This document shows, one piece after another, positions 1 through 12,277 of a stretch of 64,000 bases of DNA (positions within the stretch are counted from its first letter, which is position 1; the number at the start of each line of letters is the position of its first letter). Where the stretch lies: positions 1 through 64,000 of the forward strand of contig NZ_CP055481.1 in assembly GCF_013705725.1 (NCBI RefSeq), in the 5' to 3' direction. The notes under the pieces are model-generated. The model saw nothing but the letters and a program-made list of their open reading frames with translations, was not told the DNA's origin and did no database searches. The DNA is from Klebsiella sp. RHBSTW-00484. Lineage in GTDB: Bacteria; Pseudomonadota; Gammaproteobacteria; Enterobacterales; Enterobacteriaceae. Made by a program: the position numbers and the translations under genes.

Positions 1-1401
1 GTGTCACTTTCGCTTTGGCAGCAGTGTCTTGCCCGATTGCAGGATGAGTTACCAGCCACAGAATTCAGTATGTGGATACGCCCTTTGCAGGCGGAATTGA
101 GCGATAACACGCTGGCACTGTATGCGCCAAACCGTTTTGTGCTCGATTGGGTAAGGGATAAATACCTCAATAATATCAATGGCCTCCTCAATGAATTTTG
201 CGGTGTTGATGCCCCACAGCTGCGTTTTGAAGTTGGCACTAAGCCTGCGGTTCAGCCGCACAGAAGCACAGTAAGCGTTGCGGCCACCGCGCCTGCGGCT
301 CAGGTTCAGACGGCGCGCGTTGCGCCGACAATTGTGCGTCCGGGCTGGGATAACGTCCCCGCACCCGCAGAGCCGACTTATCGCTCCAACGTTAACATTA
401 AGCATACGTTTGATAACTTCGTTGAAGGTAAATCTAACCAGCTGGCTCGCGCGGCGGCGCGCCAGGTTGCTGATAACCCTGGCGGAGCCTACAACCCACT
501 GTTCCTTTATGGCGGCACCGGTCTGGGTAAAACCCACCTTTTGCATGCGGTAGGTAACGGCATTGTGGCGCGCAAACCGAACGCGAAAGTGGTTTACATG
601 CACTCCGAGCGTTTTGTGCAGGACATGGTAAAAGCCCTGCAAAACAACGCCATTGAAGAGTTTAAACGTTACTACCGTTCCGTTGATGCCCTGCTGATCG
701 ATGATATCCAGTTCTTTGCGAATAAAGAGCGCTCGCAGGAAGAGTTTTTCCACACCTTCAATGCCCTGCTGGAAGGCAATCAGCAGATCATCCTGACGTC
801 GGATCGCTATCCGAAAGAGATCAACGGGGTTGAGGATCGTCTGAAATCACGCTTCGGTTGGGGCCTGACTGTAGCGATCGAGCCGCCAGAGCTGGAAACT
901 CGCGTGGCGATCCTGATGAAAAAAGCCGACGAAAACGATATTCGCCTGCCGGGTGAAGTGGCGTTCTTTATCGCTAAGCGCCTGCGTTCCAACGTACGTG
1001 AGCTGGAAGGTGCACTGAACCGCGTTATCGCTAATGCCAACTTTACTGGCCGAGCGATCACTATCGATTTCGTGCGCGAAGCGCTGCGCGATCTGCTCGC
1101 GTTACAGGAAAAACTGGTCACCATCGACAACATTCAGAAGACGGTGGCGGAGTATTACAAGATTAAGGTAGCGGACCTGCTGTCTAAACGCCGCTCCCGT
1201 TCGGTGGCGCGCCCTCGTCAAATGGCGATGGCGCTGGCAAAAGAGCTGACCAACCACAGTCTGCCGGAAATCGGCGATGCGTTTGGCGGTCGTGACCATA
1301 CCACCGTCCTGCACGCCTGCCGTAAAATTGAGCAACTGCGTGAAGAAAGCCACGACATCAAAGAAGATTTTTCCAATTTAATCAGAACATTATCCTCGTG
1401 A
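1..1401 (+). CDS. dnaA: Chromosomal replication initiator DnaA
   Basis: Initiator ATPase that binds DnaA boxes at oriC, melts the origin and loads the helicase; it also acts as a transcription factor. The 466 residues match the enterobacterial length. Visible parts are an N-terminal helicase/DiaA interaction domain, a variable Ala/Pro-rich linker (about 85-125), AAA+ Walker A GGTGLGKT at 171-178, Walker B LLIDDI at 231-236, and the C-terminal DNA-binding signature [12 protein letters not shown] at 429-440. The GTG start is the first base of the window, as in genomes rotated to dnaA, so the promoter and its autoregulatory DnaA boxes are not visible. dnaN starts 4 nt after the stop, so the two are cotranscribed. 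Confidence 0.98.
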   Translation: MSLSLWQQCLARLQDELPATEFSMWIRPLQAELSDNTLALYAPNRFVLDWVRDKYLNNINGLLNEFCGVDAPQLRFEVGTKPAVQPHRSTVSVAATAPAAQVQTARVAPTIVRPGWDNVPAPAEPTYRSNVNIKHTFDNFVEGKSNQLARAAARQVADNPGGAYNPLFLYGGTGLGKTHLLHAVGNGIVARKPNAKVVYMHSERFVQDMVKALQNNAIEEFKRYYRSVDALLIDDIQFFANKERSQEEFFHTFNALLEGNQQIILTSDRYPKEINGVEDRLKSRFGWGLTVAIEPPELETRVAILMKKADENDIRLPGEVAFFIAKRLRSNVRELEGALNRVIANANFTGRAITIDFVREALRDLLALQEKLVTIDNIQKTVAEYYKIKVADLLSKRRSRSVARPRQMAMALAKELTNHSLPEIGDAFGGRDHTTVLHACRKIEQLREESHDIKEDFSNLIRTLSS

Positions 1402-1405
1402 CGCT

Positions 1406-2506
1406 ATGAAATTTACCGTAGAACGTGAACATTTATTAAAACCGCTGCAACAGGTGAGCGGTCCGTTAGGTGGTCGTCCGACGCTGCCGATTCTCGGCAA
1501 CCTGCTCCTTCAGGTTACCGATGGCGCGCTGTCGCTGACCGGTACCGATCTGGAAATGGAAATGGTCGCGCGCGTGGCGCTGATTCAACCGCACGAAGCG
1601 GGAGCAACGACCGTTCCAGCGCGTAAATTTTTTGATATCTGCCGTGGCCTGCCTGAAGGTGCGGAGATCGTGGTACAGCTGGAAGGCGACCGCATGCTGG
1701 TACGCTCCGGGCGCAGCCGTTTCTCGCTGTCGACCCTGCCCGCCGCAGATTTCCCGAACCTCGATGACTGGCAGAGCGAAGTTGAATTCACCCTGCCGCA
1801 GGCGACGATGAAGCGCCTGATCGAAGCCACTCAGTTTTCGATGGCTCACCAGGATGTTCGCTACTACTTAAACGGCATGCTGTTTGAAACCGAAGGTAGC
1901 GAACTGCGTACCGTAGCGACCGACGGCCACCGCCTGGCGGTTTGCTCTATGCCGCTGGAAGAATCGTTGCCGAACCATTCGGTGATCGTGCCGCGTAAAG
2001 GGGTGATTGAGCTGATGCGTATGCTCGACGGCGGCGAGACGCCGCTGCGCGTGCAGATCGGCAGCAACAATATCCGAGCCCACGTTGGTGACTTTATCTT
2101 CACATCGAAGCTTGTTGATGGCCGTTTCCCTGATTATCGCCGCGTATTGCCGAAAAATCCGGATAAACACCTGGATGCCGGCTGCGATATTCTCAAGCAG
2201 GCATTTGCCCGCGCAGCGATTCTCTCGAACGAGAAATTCCGCGGCGTGCGCCTGTACGTCAGTGAAAATCAGCTGAAAATCACCGCTAATAACCCGGAGC
2301 AGGAAGAAGCAGAAGAAATTCTGGATGTCACCTATGCCGGGACAGAGATGGAAATCGGCTTTAACGTTAGCTACGTGCTGGATGTGCTTAATGCGCTGAA
2401 GTGCGAGAACGTGCGTATTTTGCTGACCGATTCGGTTTCGAGCGTGCAGATTGAAGATGCCGCATCGCAATCCGCGGCCTACGTTGTTATGCCAATGAGA
2501 CTGTAG
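1406..2506 (+). CDS. dnaN: DNA polymerase III beta sliding clamp
   Basis: Ring-forming processivity clamp of the replicative polymerase. It also binds other polymerases, MutS/MutL and Hda through one peptide-binding pocket per monomer. At 366 residues it is full length, with the typical start MKFTVEREHLLKPLQQV and the C-terminal end YVVMPMRL that forms part of the peptide pocket. It follows dnaA by 4 nt. In E. coli recF begins right at the dnaN stop. Here 146 nt with an ERIC-like repeat intervene, so close translational coupling to recF looks lost. Confidence 0.98.
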   Translation: MKFTVEREHLLKPLQQVSGPLGGRPTLPILGNLLLQVTDGALSLTGTDLEMEMVARVALIQPHEAGATTVPARKFFDICRGLPEGAEIVVQLEGDRMLVRSGRSRFSLSTLPAADFPNLDDWQSEVEFTLPQATMKRLIEATQFSMAHQDVRYYLNGMLFETEGSELRTVATDGHRLAVCSMPLEESLPNHSVIVPRKGVIELMRMLDGGETPLRVQIGSNNIRAHVGDFIFTSKLVDGRFPDYRRVLPKNPDKHLDAGCDILKQAFARAAILSNEKFRGVRLYVSENQLKITANNPEQEEAEEILDVTYAGTEMEIGFNVSYVLDVLNALKCENVRILLTDSVSSVQIEDAASQSAAYVVMPMRL

Positions 2507-2524
2507 TGGAAAATATCGGGCTAT

Positions 2525-2640
2525 CTTACTTGCCATTTTCAACCTGGGCTGTGCTCGCCCCTGTCACGTACTTCGTGTACGCTCCAGGGTCTGCGCGCAG
2601 TCCGCGTTGAAACTGGCTGCGCCGATAACGCCCTGGCCCA
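2525..2640. repeat. ERIC-like repeat between dnaN and recF
   Basis: An imperfect palindrome whose core reads CCCCTGTCACGTACTTCGTG then TACGCTCCAGGG. This matches the ERIC core (CCCAGTCACTTACTT...AAGCTCCTGGGG). Longer arms pair around it: TTTTCAACC near 2536 with GGTTGAAA-like sequence near 2606. The outer arms differ from consensus ERIC, so this may be a diverged or internally deleted copy. It lies in the transcribed dnaN-recF spacer and would fold into a long hairpin in the mRNA. A second, more canonical copy is at 10709-10830. Confidence 0.7.
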
Positions 2641-2652
2641 AAGAACGCTGAT

Positions 2653-6169
<3,517 letters not shown>

Positions 6170-6188
6170 TAGTAGTTGCGTAAAATCA

Positions 6189-6222
6189 GCCCGGTTGTGT
6201 CTTGCGCAACCGGGCGTTTTTT
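6189..6222 (+). terminator. Intrinsic terminator after gyrB
   Basis: GC-rich stem GCCCGGTTG pairing with CAACCGGGC around a short loop, followed at once by GTTTTTTG. This is a textbook factor-independent terminator closing the dnaA-dnaN-recF-gyrB cluster. Confidence 0.93.
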
Positions 6223-6340
6223 GTCCGCAAAAGAGGAATCCCTCTTCTCAATTCTATCCCCCTTTATCCCGATTTCTATTGCTGTTTTTTGAGCGGAATC
6301 GCGTTAGCATGAGTAAGGACTCATCTTACCCGGGGATTTC

Positions 6341-7153
6341 ATGGCTATTAAACTGATTGCAATTGATATGGACGGCACGCTGCTGCTGCCAGACCATACC
6401 ATTTCACCTGCGGTGAAAACCGCGATTGCCGCAGCTCGTGAACGCGGTGTCAATGTGGTGCTGACCACTGGTCGCCCTTACGCTGGCGTGCACAGTTATC
6501 TGAAAGAACTGCATATGGAGCAGCCGGGAGATTACTGCATCACCTATAACGGTGCCCTGGTACAGAAGGCGAGCGACGGCAGTACCGTTGCGCAAACCGC
6601 GCTGAGCTACGATGACTATCGCTATCTGGAACAGCTTGCCCGCGAAGTCGGCTCCCATTTCCATGCGCTCGATCGTAATACCCTGTATACCGCTAACCGC
6701 GATGTGAGCTATTACACGGTGCATGAATCCTACGTGGCGACGATCCCGCTGGTGTTCTGCGAAGCGGAAAATATGGATCCGAACATTCAGCTGTTGAAAG
6801 TGATGATGATCGACGAACCGGCGATTCTGGACCAGGCCATTGCCCGCATCCCGGCGGAGGTGAAAGAGAAATACACCGTGCTGAAAAGCGCGCCGTACTT
6901 CCTTGAAATTCTTGATAAACGCGTGACTAAAGGCACCGGCGTGAAATCGCTGGCCGATACGCTGGGCATCAAACCGGAAGAAGTGATGGCGATTGGCGAT
7001 CAGGAAAATGATATTGCGATGATTGAATACGCTGGCGTTGGTGTCGCGATGGATAACGCCATTCCGGCGGTGAAGGAAGCGGCAAACTTTATCACCAAAT
7101 CTAACCTGGAAGATGGTGTCGCGTATGCCATTGAAAAATACGTACTAAATTAA
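6341..7153 (+). CDS. yidA: HAD-family sugar phosphatase YidA
   Basis: Cof-type haloacid dehalogenase-superfamily phosphatase, 270 residues. Members hydrolyse small phosphosugars such as erythrose-4-phosphate and alpha-glucose-1-phosphate in the cytoplasm. Motif I DMDGTLL supplies the nucleophile Asp9 and acid/base Asp11. A C2B cap occupies roughly 85-190, and GDQENDIAM near 218 provides the late metal-binding aspartates. It has its own upstream spacer and a terminator behind it, so it is probably monocistronic. Synteny (gyrB-yidA-dgo) agrees with E. coli. Confidence 0.95.
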   Translation: MAIKLIAIDMDGTLLLPDHTISPAVKTAIAAARERGVNVVLTTGRPYAGVHSYLKELHMEQPGDYCITYNGALVQKASDGSTVAQTALSYDDYRYLEQLAREVGSHFHALDRNTLYTANRDVSYYTVHESYVATIPLVFCEAENMDPNIQLLKVMMIDEPAILDQAIARIPAEVKEKYTVLKSAPYFLEILDKRVTKGTGVKSLADTLGIKPEEVMAIGDQENDIAMIEYAGVGVAMDNAIPAVKEAANFITKSNLEDGVAYAIEKYVLN

Positions 7154-7171
7154 ATCATCTCGCTCATGAAC

Positions 7172-7197
7172 AACCCGCGTCGATCGCGGGTTTTTTT
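7172..7197 (+). terminator. Intrinsic terminator after yidA
   Basis: AACCCGCG pairs with CGCGGGTT around a tetranucleotide loop and runs into seven T residues. Confidence 0.92.
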
Positions 7198-7250
7198 ATG
7201 CCCCCAGTTTACCACTCAAGAAAATCCTTACACTCAATTGTCGTTTTTGT

Positions 7251-7333
7251 GATCTAAATTGTAGTACAACACGATAAAATCGTACTACATTATGTTCGTG
7301 GCGATGATGAGTGCTATCACGTTAGTACTACAA
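7251..7333 (+). promoter_or_regulatory. dgo control region with repeated DgoR-like sites
   Basis: A nine-base motif occurs three times: TTGTAGTAC at 7259-7267, its complement GTACTACAT at 7282-7290, and GTACTACAA at 7325-7333. The first two form an inverted pair, the arrangement expected for the FadR-type repressor DgoR. A partial CRP-like half site (TGTGATCT) starts near 7249. The region lies just upstream of dgoR, so the operon is probably autorepressed and induced by D-galactonate. The operator assignment is inferred from repetition and position. Confidence 0.65.
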
Positions 7334-7398
7334 AGTTGCGGTCAAATCCGCCTGTCGCGGTAAAGTAGAGAGGTACATCCAGAGCACAAGGACTCTCC

Positions 7399-8088
7399 AT
7401 GATTCTCAACAAAACCGATCGCATCGTCATTACGCTGGGCAAGCAGATTGTTAGCGGTAAATACGTTCCCGGTTCTGCGCTGCCAGCGGAAGCCGACCTG
7501 TGTGAGGAGTTTGAAACCTCGCGCAATATCATTCGCGAAGTCTTCCGCTCGTTGATGGCCAAGCGACTGATTGAAATGAAGCGTTATCGCGGCGCGTTCG
7601 TCGCCTCGCGTAACCAATGGAATTATCTCGATACCGACGTCTTACAGTGGGTGCTGGAGAACGATTATGACCCACGGTTGATTGGTGCGATGAGCGAAGT
7701 GCGTAACCTGGTGGAACCGGCAATCGCCCGCTGGGCGGCGGAACGCGCGACATCGAGCGATCTGGCGCAAATCGAAGAGGCGCTCAACGACATGATCGCC
7801 AACAACCAGGACAGAGACGCGTTTAACGAAGCAGATATTCGCTATCACGAGGCGGTGTTGCAATCGGTACATAACCCGGTTTTGCAACAGCTCAGCATCG
7901 CGATCAGCTCGCTACAGCGAGCCGTATTTGAAAGGACCTGGATGGGCGATGAGGCCAACATGCCGAAAACGCTCCAGGAACATAAGGCACTGTTTGACGC
8001 CATCCGGCATCAGGACAGCGAAGCGGCAGAGCAGGCGGCACTCAACATGATTGCCAGCTCCACACGAAGGTTGAAGGAAATCACATGA
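7399..8088 (+). CDS. dgoR: D-galactonate operon repressor DgoR
   Basis: GntR-family, FadR-subfamily repressor of 229 residues. An N-terminal winged helix (about 1-75, with GSALPAEADLCEEFETSRNIIREVFRSL-type helix-turn-helix) is followed by an all-helical FCD ligand domain with the usual metal-binding Asp/His pattern (EADIRYHEAVL near 150). In E. coli DgoR is released from the operator by D-galactonate. It is the first gene of the operon and overlaps dgoK by 4 nt (ATGA). Confidence 0.95.
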   Translation: MILNKTDRIVITLGKQIVSGKYVPGSALPAEADLCEEFETSRNIIREVFRSLMAKRLIEMKRYRGAFVASRNQWNYLDTDVLQWVLENDYDPRLIGAMSEVRNLVEPAIARWAAERATSSDLAQIEEALNDMIANNQDRDAFNEADIRYHEAVLQSVHNPVLQQLSIAISSLQRAVFERTWMGDEANMPKTLQEHKALFDAIRHQDSEAAEQAALNMIASSTRRLKEIT

Positions 8089-8963
8089 CATCTCGCTACA
8101 TCGCAATTGACTGGGGATCGACCAATCTGCGCGCCTGGCTTTATCAGGGCGACCAGTGCCTGGAGAGCAGGCAATCAGAAGCAGGCGTCACGCGCCTGAA
8201 CGGAAAATCTCCCGCAGCGGTGTTTAGCGAGATAACCCAAAACTGGCGCGACAGCGCTACCCCGGTAGTGATGGCGGGAATGGTTGGCAGCAACGTGGGC
8301 TGGAAGATTGCGCCCTACCTGCCGGTTCCCGTTCATTTCTCTGCCATTGGTCAACAGTTGACGTCCGTTAGCGACAACGTCTGGATTATTCCCGGGCTCT
8401 GCGTTTCTCGTGACGATAACCATAATGTGATGCGCGGCGAAGAGACTCAGCTCCTTGGCGCGCAGGCGATTGCCCCTTCTTCTGTCTATGTGATGCCCGG
8501 CACCCACTGCAAATGGGTGCAGGCTGACCGCCAACAAATCCATGATTTTCGTACAGTGATGACCGGCGAATTGCATCACCTGCTGTTGCGCTACTCGCTG
8601 GTGGGCGCGGGTCTGCCAGAGCAGGAATCCTCAATGGAAGCTTTCAGCGCTGGACTCGAACGTGGTCTTAATTCGCCAACCGTACTGCCGCAGCTTTTTG
8701 AGGTTCGCGCTTCGCACGTGCTGGGCTCGCTGCCGCGCGAGCAGGTTAGCGAGTTTTTATCAGGCCTGTTGATTGGCGCGGAAGTTGCCACCCTGAGTGA
8801 ACCGTTCTCCGGGCAGCAGTCCATCACGCTTGTTGCGGGGTCATCACTCACGTCGCGCTATCTTCAGGCTTTTCACGCTATCGGGCGTGAAGTCTGTACG
8901 GTGGATGGCGATACGGCATTTCAGACAGGAATAAGGAGCATCGCTCATGCAGTGGCAAACTAA
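8085..8963 (+). CDS. dgoK: 2-dehydro-3-deoxygalactonokinase
   Basis: Phosphorylates 2-keto-3-deoxy-D-galactonate with ATP, the second catabolic step of D-galactonate breakdown. The 292 residues show the DgoK-family start with a phosphate-binding IAIDWGSTNLRAWL segment (residues about 6-19) of the ASKHA fold and the conserved MPGTHCKWV stretch near 138. It starts inside the end of dgoR and its own end overlaps dgoA by 17 nt, so translation of the operon is tightly coupled. Confidence 0.95.
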   Translation: MTSRYIAIDWGSTNLRAWLYQGDQCLESRQSEAGVTRLNGKSPAAVFSEITQNWRDSATPVVMAGMVGSNVGWKIAPYLPVPVHFSAIGQQLTSVSDNVWIIPGLCVSRDDNHNVMRGEETQLLGAQAIAPSSVYVMPGTHCKWVQADRQQIHDFRTVMTGELHHLLLRYSLVGAGLPEQESSMEAFSAGLERGLNSPTVLPQLFEVRASHVLGSLPREQVSEFLSGLLIGAEVATLSEPFSGQQSITLVAGSSLTSRYLQAFHAIGREVCTVDGDTAFQTGIRSIAHAVAN

Positions 8964-9564
8964 TCTACCTCTTATCGCTATCTTGCGCGGCATTACGCCG
9001 GAAGATGCGCTGGCGCACGTGGGCGCCGTGATTGAGGCCGGGTTCGACGCCGTCGAAATCCCGCTTAACTCACCGCAGTGGGAAAAAAGCATTCCCGCCG
9101 TGGTGGATGCTTACGGCGATAAAGCGCTGATTGGCGCAGGCACCGTACTTAAGCCTGAACAGGTGGACCAGCTTGCCGAAATGGGCTGCAAGCTTATCGT
9201 CACGCCAAATATTCAGCCCGAGGTGATTCGCCGTGCGGTGAGCTACGGCATGACGGTTTGCCCGGGATGTGCGACGGCGACTGAGGCTTTCACCGCGCTG
9301 GATGCGGGTGCTCAGGTGCTGAAAGTGTTCCCTTCCTCGGCGTTTGGCCCTGACTATATCAAGGCGCTGAAAGCCGTTTTACCGCTGGATGTTCCCGTTT
9401 TCGCCGTGGGCGGCGTCACGCCGGAAAATCTGGCGCAGTGGTTAAAGGCAGGCTGTATTGGAGCCGGGCTGGGTAGCGACCTCTATCGCGCCGGGCAGTC
9501 CGTAGAACGTACCGCACAGCAGGCGGCAGCATTTGTTAAAGCGTATCGAGAGGCAGTGCAATGA
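8947..9564 (+). CDS. dgoA: 2-dehydro-3-deoxy-6-phosphogalactonate aldolase
   Basis: Class I aldolase that splits KDPGal into pyruvate and glyceraldehyde-3-phosphate, the last step of the pathway. At 205 residues it has the KDPG-aldolase fold. Visible signatures are [15 protein letters not shown] strand residues near 38-44, [10 protein letters not shown] near 65, the Schiff-base lysine in VLKVFPSS near 127, and AVGGVTPEN near 156. The start overlaps dgoK and the end overlaps dgoD by 4 nt. Confidence 0.95.
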   Translation: MQWQTNLPLIAILRGITPEDALAHVGAVIEAGFDAVEIPLNSPQWEKSIPAVVDAYGDKALIGAGTVLKPEQVDQLAEMGCKLIVTPNIQPEVIRRAVSYGMTVCPGCATATEAFTALDAGAQVLKVFPSSAFGPDYIKALKAVLPLDVPVFAVGGVTPENLAQWLKAGCIGAGLGSDLYRAGQSVERTAQQAAAFVKAYREAVQ

Positions 9565-10709
9565 AAATAACCAAAATCACCACGTATCGTTTACCCCCTC
9601 GCTGGATGTTTTTGAAGATTGAAACCGACGAAGGCGTGGTTGGCTGGGGCGAACCCGTTATCGAAGGGCGTGCGCGAACCGTAGAAGCGGCGGTGCATGA
9701 ACTTGGTGACTATCTGATAGGCCAGGACCCGGCGCGTATCAATGACCTGTGGCAGGTGATGTACCGCGCGGGCTTTTATCGCGGCGGCCCGATCCTAATG
9801 AGCGCCATCGCCGGTATCGACCAGGCACTGTGGGATATTAAAGGCAAAGTGCTGAACGCGCCGGTCTGGCAGCTGATGGGCGGCCTGGTACGAGACAAAA
9901 TCAAAGCCTACAGCTGGGTCGGCGGCGATCGTCCGGCAGAAGTGATTGATGGTATCAAGAAACTGCGCGGGATCGGTTTTGATACCTTTAAATTAAATGG
10001 CTGTGAAGAGCTGGGACTTATCGATAACTCACGTGCGGTAGATGCGGCGGTGAACACCGTAGCGCAAATTCGCGAGGCTTTTGGCAATGAAATTGAATTC
10101 GGTCTCGATTTTCACGGTCGCGTTAGCGCGCCAATGGCAAAAGTATTAATTAAAGAACTGGAACAGTATCGCCCATTATTTATTGAAGAACCGGTTCTGG
10201 CGGAGCAAGCGGAATATTACCCACGACTGGCAGCACAAACCTCAATTCCTATTGCCGCAGGCGAACGCATGTTCTCGCGTTTTGAATTTAAACGCGTGCT
10301 GGAAGCGGGCGGTCTGGCCATTTTGCAGCCTGATCTGTCCCATGCCGGTGGCATCACCGAATGCTACAAAATCGCCGGTATGGCAGAGGCTTATGATGTG
10401 GCATTGGCACCGCACTGCCCGCTGGGGCCTATCGCGCTGGCCGCCTGCCTGCACATTGACTTTGTTTCCTATAACGCCGTATTCCAGGAGCAAAGCATGG
10501 GCATTCACTATAACAAGGGGGCTGAACTGCTCGACTTTGTGAAGAATAAAGAAGATTTCAATATGGAAGGCGGCTTCTTTAAACCGCTAATGAAGCCGGG
10601 GCTTGGCGTAGAAATCGATGAAGCAAGGGTTGTTGAGCTCAGTAAGAATGCGCCGGACTGGCGTAATCCGTTGTGGCGGCATGAGGATGGTTCTGTCGCC
10701 GAATGGTAA
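9561..10709 (+). CDS. dgoD: D-galactonate dehydratase
   Basis: Mg-dependent enolase-superfamily dehydratase converting D-galactonate to 2-keto-3-deoxygalactonate, the first catabolic step. It has 382 residues. Metal ligands are visible in LDFHGR (Asp183, with His185), EEPVL (Glu209) and GERMFSR (Glu235); the catalytic His lies in APHCPLG near 285. These positions match the known E. coli enzyme. An ERIC element follows the stop, ahead of dgoT. Confidence 0.96.
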   Translation: MKITKITTYRLPPRWMFLKIETDEGVVGWGEPVIEGRARTVEAAVHELGDYLIGQDPARINDLWQVMYRAGFYRGGPILMSAIAGIDQALWDIKGKVLNAPVWQLMGGLVRDKIKAYSWVGGDRPAEVIDGIKKLRGIGFDTFKLNGCEELGLIDNSRAVDAAVNTVAQIREAFGNEIEFGLDFHGRVSAPMAKVLIKELEQYRPLFIEEPVLAEQAEYYPRLAAQTSIPIAAGERMFSRFEFKRVLEAGGLAILQPDLSHAGGITECYKIAGMAEAYDVALAPHCPLGPIALAACLHIDFVSYNAVFQEQSMGIHYNKGAELLDFVKNKEDFNMEGGFFKPLMKPGLGVEIDEARVVELSKNAPDWRNPLWRHEDGSVAEW

Positions 10710-10830
10710 ATGCGCGTCATACTTCGCACTGGTGGTGCGGTGGGTGCATTTTCTTACCCCGGTCACATACTTTTGTATGCTCCCGGGGATGCGAAAATTT
10801 GCCGCCTTCCCCCAGCACGAATTATTTAGC
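10709..10830. repeat. ERIC element between dgoD and dgoT
   Basis: About 120 bp with the full ERIC layout. It has an outer arm GTCATACTTCGCAC matching GCACGAATTATTTAG on the other side, and a core ACCCCGGTCACATACTT then GTATGCTCCCGGGGATGCG, which matches the sequences of the standard ERIC core. It starts at or just after the dgoD stop and lies inside the presumed dgo transcript, so the RNA would form a long hairpin between dgoD and dgoT. Confidence 0.85.
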
Positions 10831-10933
10831 GCATTGCATTTGAGTTATTAATAAAAATTTTAAACACACCCTCTGTAAATTACTGGGCATGGTGAGCGGT
10901 CTCGCTATGCCCAAAATCTGGAGACAGATTGCG

Positions 10934-12226
10934 ATGGATATTTCAGTTACAGCTGCAAAACCCGGGCGTCGTCGTTATTTGACGCTGATTATGATCTTTA
11001 TTACCGTGGTGATTTGCTATGTTGATCGCGCGAATCTCGCCGTGGCATCGGCCCATATTCAGGAAGAGTTTGGTATTACCAAAGCGGAAATGGGATACGT
11101 CTTTTCTGCCTTTGCGTGGCTTTATACGATTTGTCAGATCCCCGGAGGCTGGTTCCTGGACCGCGTTGGCTCACGTCTGACCTACTTTATCGCTATTTTT
11201 GGCTGGTCGGTGGCGACGCTATTTCAAGGATTCGCGACGGGGCTGATGTCATTGATTGGTCTGCGTGCTATCACCGGGATATTTGAAGCCCCGGCGTTTC
11301 CCACCAACAACCGTATGGTGACCAGCTGGTTCCCGGAGCACGAGCGCGCATCTGCCGTCGGCTTTTATACCTCAGGGCAGTTTGTTGGGCTGGCGTTCCT
11401 GACGCCATTATTAATCTGGATTCAGGAAATGCTGAGCTGGCACTGGGTATTTATCATCACCGGTGCTATCGGTATTGTCTGGTCATTTATCTGGATTAAG
11501 GTCTATCAGCCGCCGCGCCTGACAAAAGGCATCAGCAAAGCCGAGCTGGATTATATTCGTGATGGCGGCGGCCTGGTTGATGGCGATGCGCCTGTGAAAA
11601 AAGAGGCGCGACAGCCGCTGACCAAAGCCGACTGGAAGCTGGTGTTCCACCGCAAACTGATTGGCGTTTACCTAGGGCAGTTTGCCGTGACCTCCACGCT
11701 GTGGTTTTTCCTGACCTGGTTCCCTAATTATCTGACTCAGGAAAAGGGAATTACAGCGCTGAAAGCCGGTTTTATGACCACGGTTCCGTTCCTTGCCGCC
11801 TTTGTTGGCGTACTGCTCTCAGGTTGGCTGGCAGACAGGCTGGTGAGAAAAGGTTTTTCGTTAGGTGCCGCGCGTAAAACGCCTATCATCTGCGGCCTGC
11901 TGATCTCCACCTGTATTATGGGCGCGAATTACACCAACGATCCGGTGTGGATTATGGTGCTGATGGCAGTGGCGTTCTTTGGCAATGGCTTCGCGTCGAT
12001 TACCTGGTCGCTGGTCTCGTCGCTTGCGCCGATGCGGCTGATTGGGCTGACCGGCGGGATGTTTAATTTCGTCGGTGGACTGGGCGGTATCACCGTTCCG
12101 TTAGTGGTCGGTTACCTGGCTCAGGACTATGGTTTTGCCCCTGCGCTGGTCTATATATCCGTGATTGCGCTGGTTGGCGCGCTCTCCTACATCCTGCTGG
12201 TGGGCGATGTTAAACGAGTAGGTTAA
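10934..12226 (+). CDS. dgoT: D-galactonate:H+ symporter DgoT
   Basis: Major facilitator of the anion:cation symporter family that imports D-galactonate. The start at 10934 ([18 protein letters not shown]) gives 430 residues, the known length, with GGAG 10 nt upstream; an upstream in-frame ATG at 10889 has no such support. Twelve hydrophobic segments are evident, with the conserved [10 protein letters not shown] in TM1 and DRVGSR in the TM2-TM3 loop. It closes the dgo operon. E. coli carries cbrA after this gene, but here yidR follows directly after a 51 nt spacer holding a perfect hairpin. Confidence 0.95.
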   Translation: MDISVTAAKPGRRRYLTLIMIFITVVICYVDRANLAVASAHIQEEFGITKAEMGYVFSAFAWLYTICQIPGGWFLDRVGSRLTYFIAIFGWSVATLFQGFATGLMSLIGLRAITGIFEAPAFPTNNRMVTSWFPEHERASAVGFYTSGQFVGLAFLTPLLIWIQEMLSWHWVFIITGAIGIVWSFIWIKVYQPPRLTKGISKAELDYIRDGGGLVDGDAPVKKEARQPLTKADWKLVFHRKLIGVYLGQFAVTSTLWFFLTWFPNYLTQEKGITALKAGFMTTVPFLAAFVGVLLSGWLADRLVRKGFSLGAARKTPIICGLLISTCIMGANYTNDPVWIMVLMAVAFFGNGFASITWSLVSSLAPMRLIGLTGGMFNFVGGLGGITVPLVVGYLAQDYGFAPALVYISVIALVGALSYILLVGDVKRVG

Positions 12227-12240
12227 TTCTTGCCGATACT

Positions 12241-12273
12241 ATACCCTGATGCGAAAGTCTCGCATCAGGGTAT
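12241..12273 (+). promoter_or_regulatory. Perfect inverted repeat over the yidR ribosome-binding site
   Basis: Two 13-base arms, ATACCCTGATGCG and CGCATCAGGGTAT, flank a 7-base loop (AAAGTCT). The second arm contains the only purine-rich stretch (CAGGG) ahead of the yidR ATG at 12278, so the folded RNA would hide the ribosome-binding site. There is no T run, so it is a poor intrinsic terminator for dgoT, although it could stabilise that mRNA 3' end or serve as an operator. Confidence 0.8.
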
Positions 12274-12277
12274 CCTC

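Noticed and set aside
1..1401. Possible oriC or DnaA boxes at the window start
   Set aside because: The window begins at the dnaA start codon. In enterobacteria oriC lies away from dnaA, near mnmG, and no box cluster is present here.
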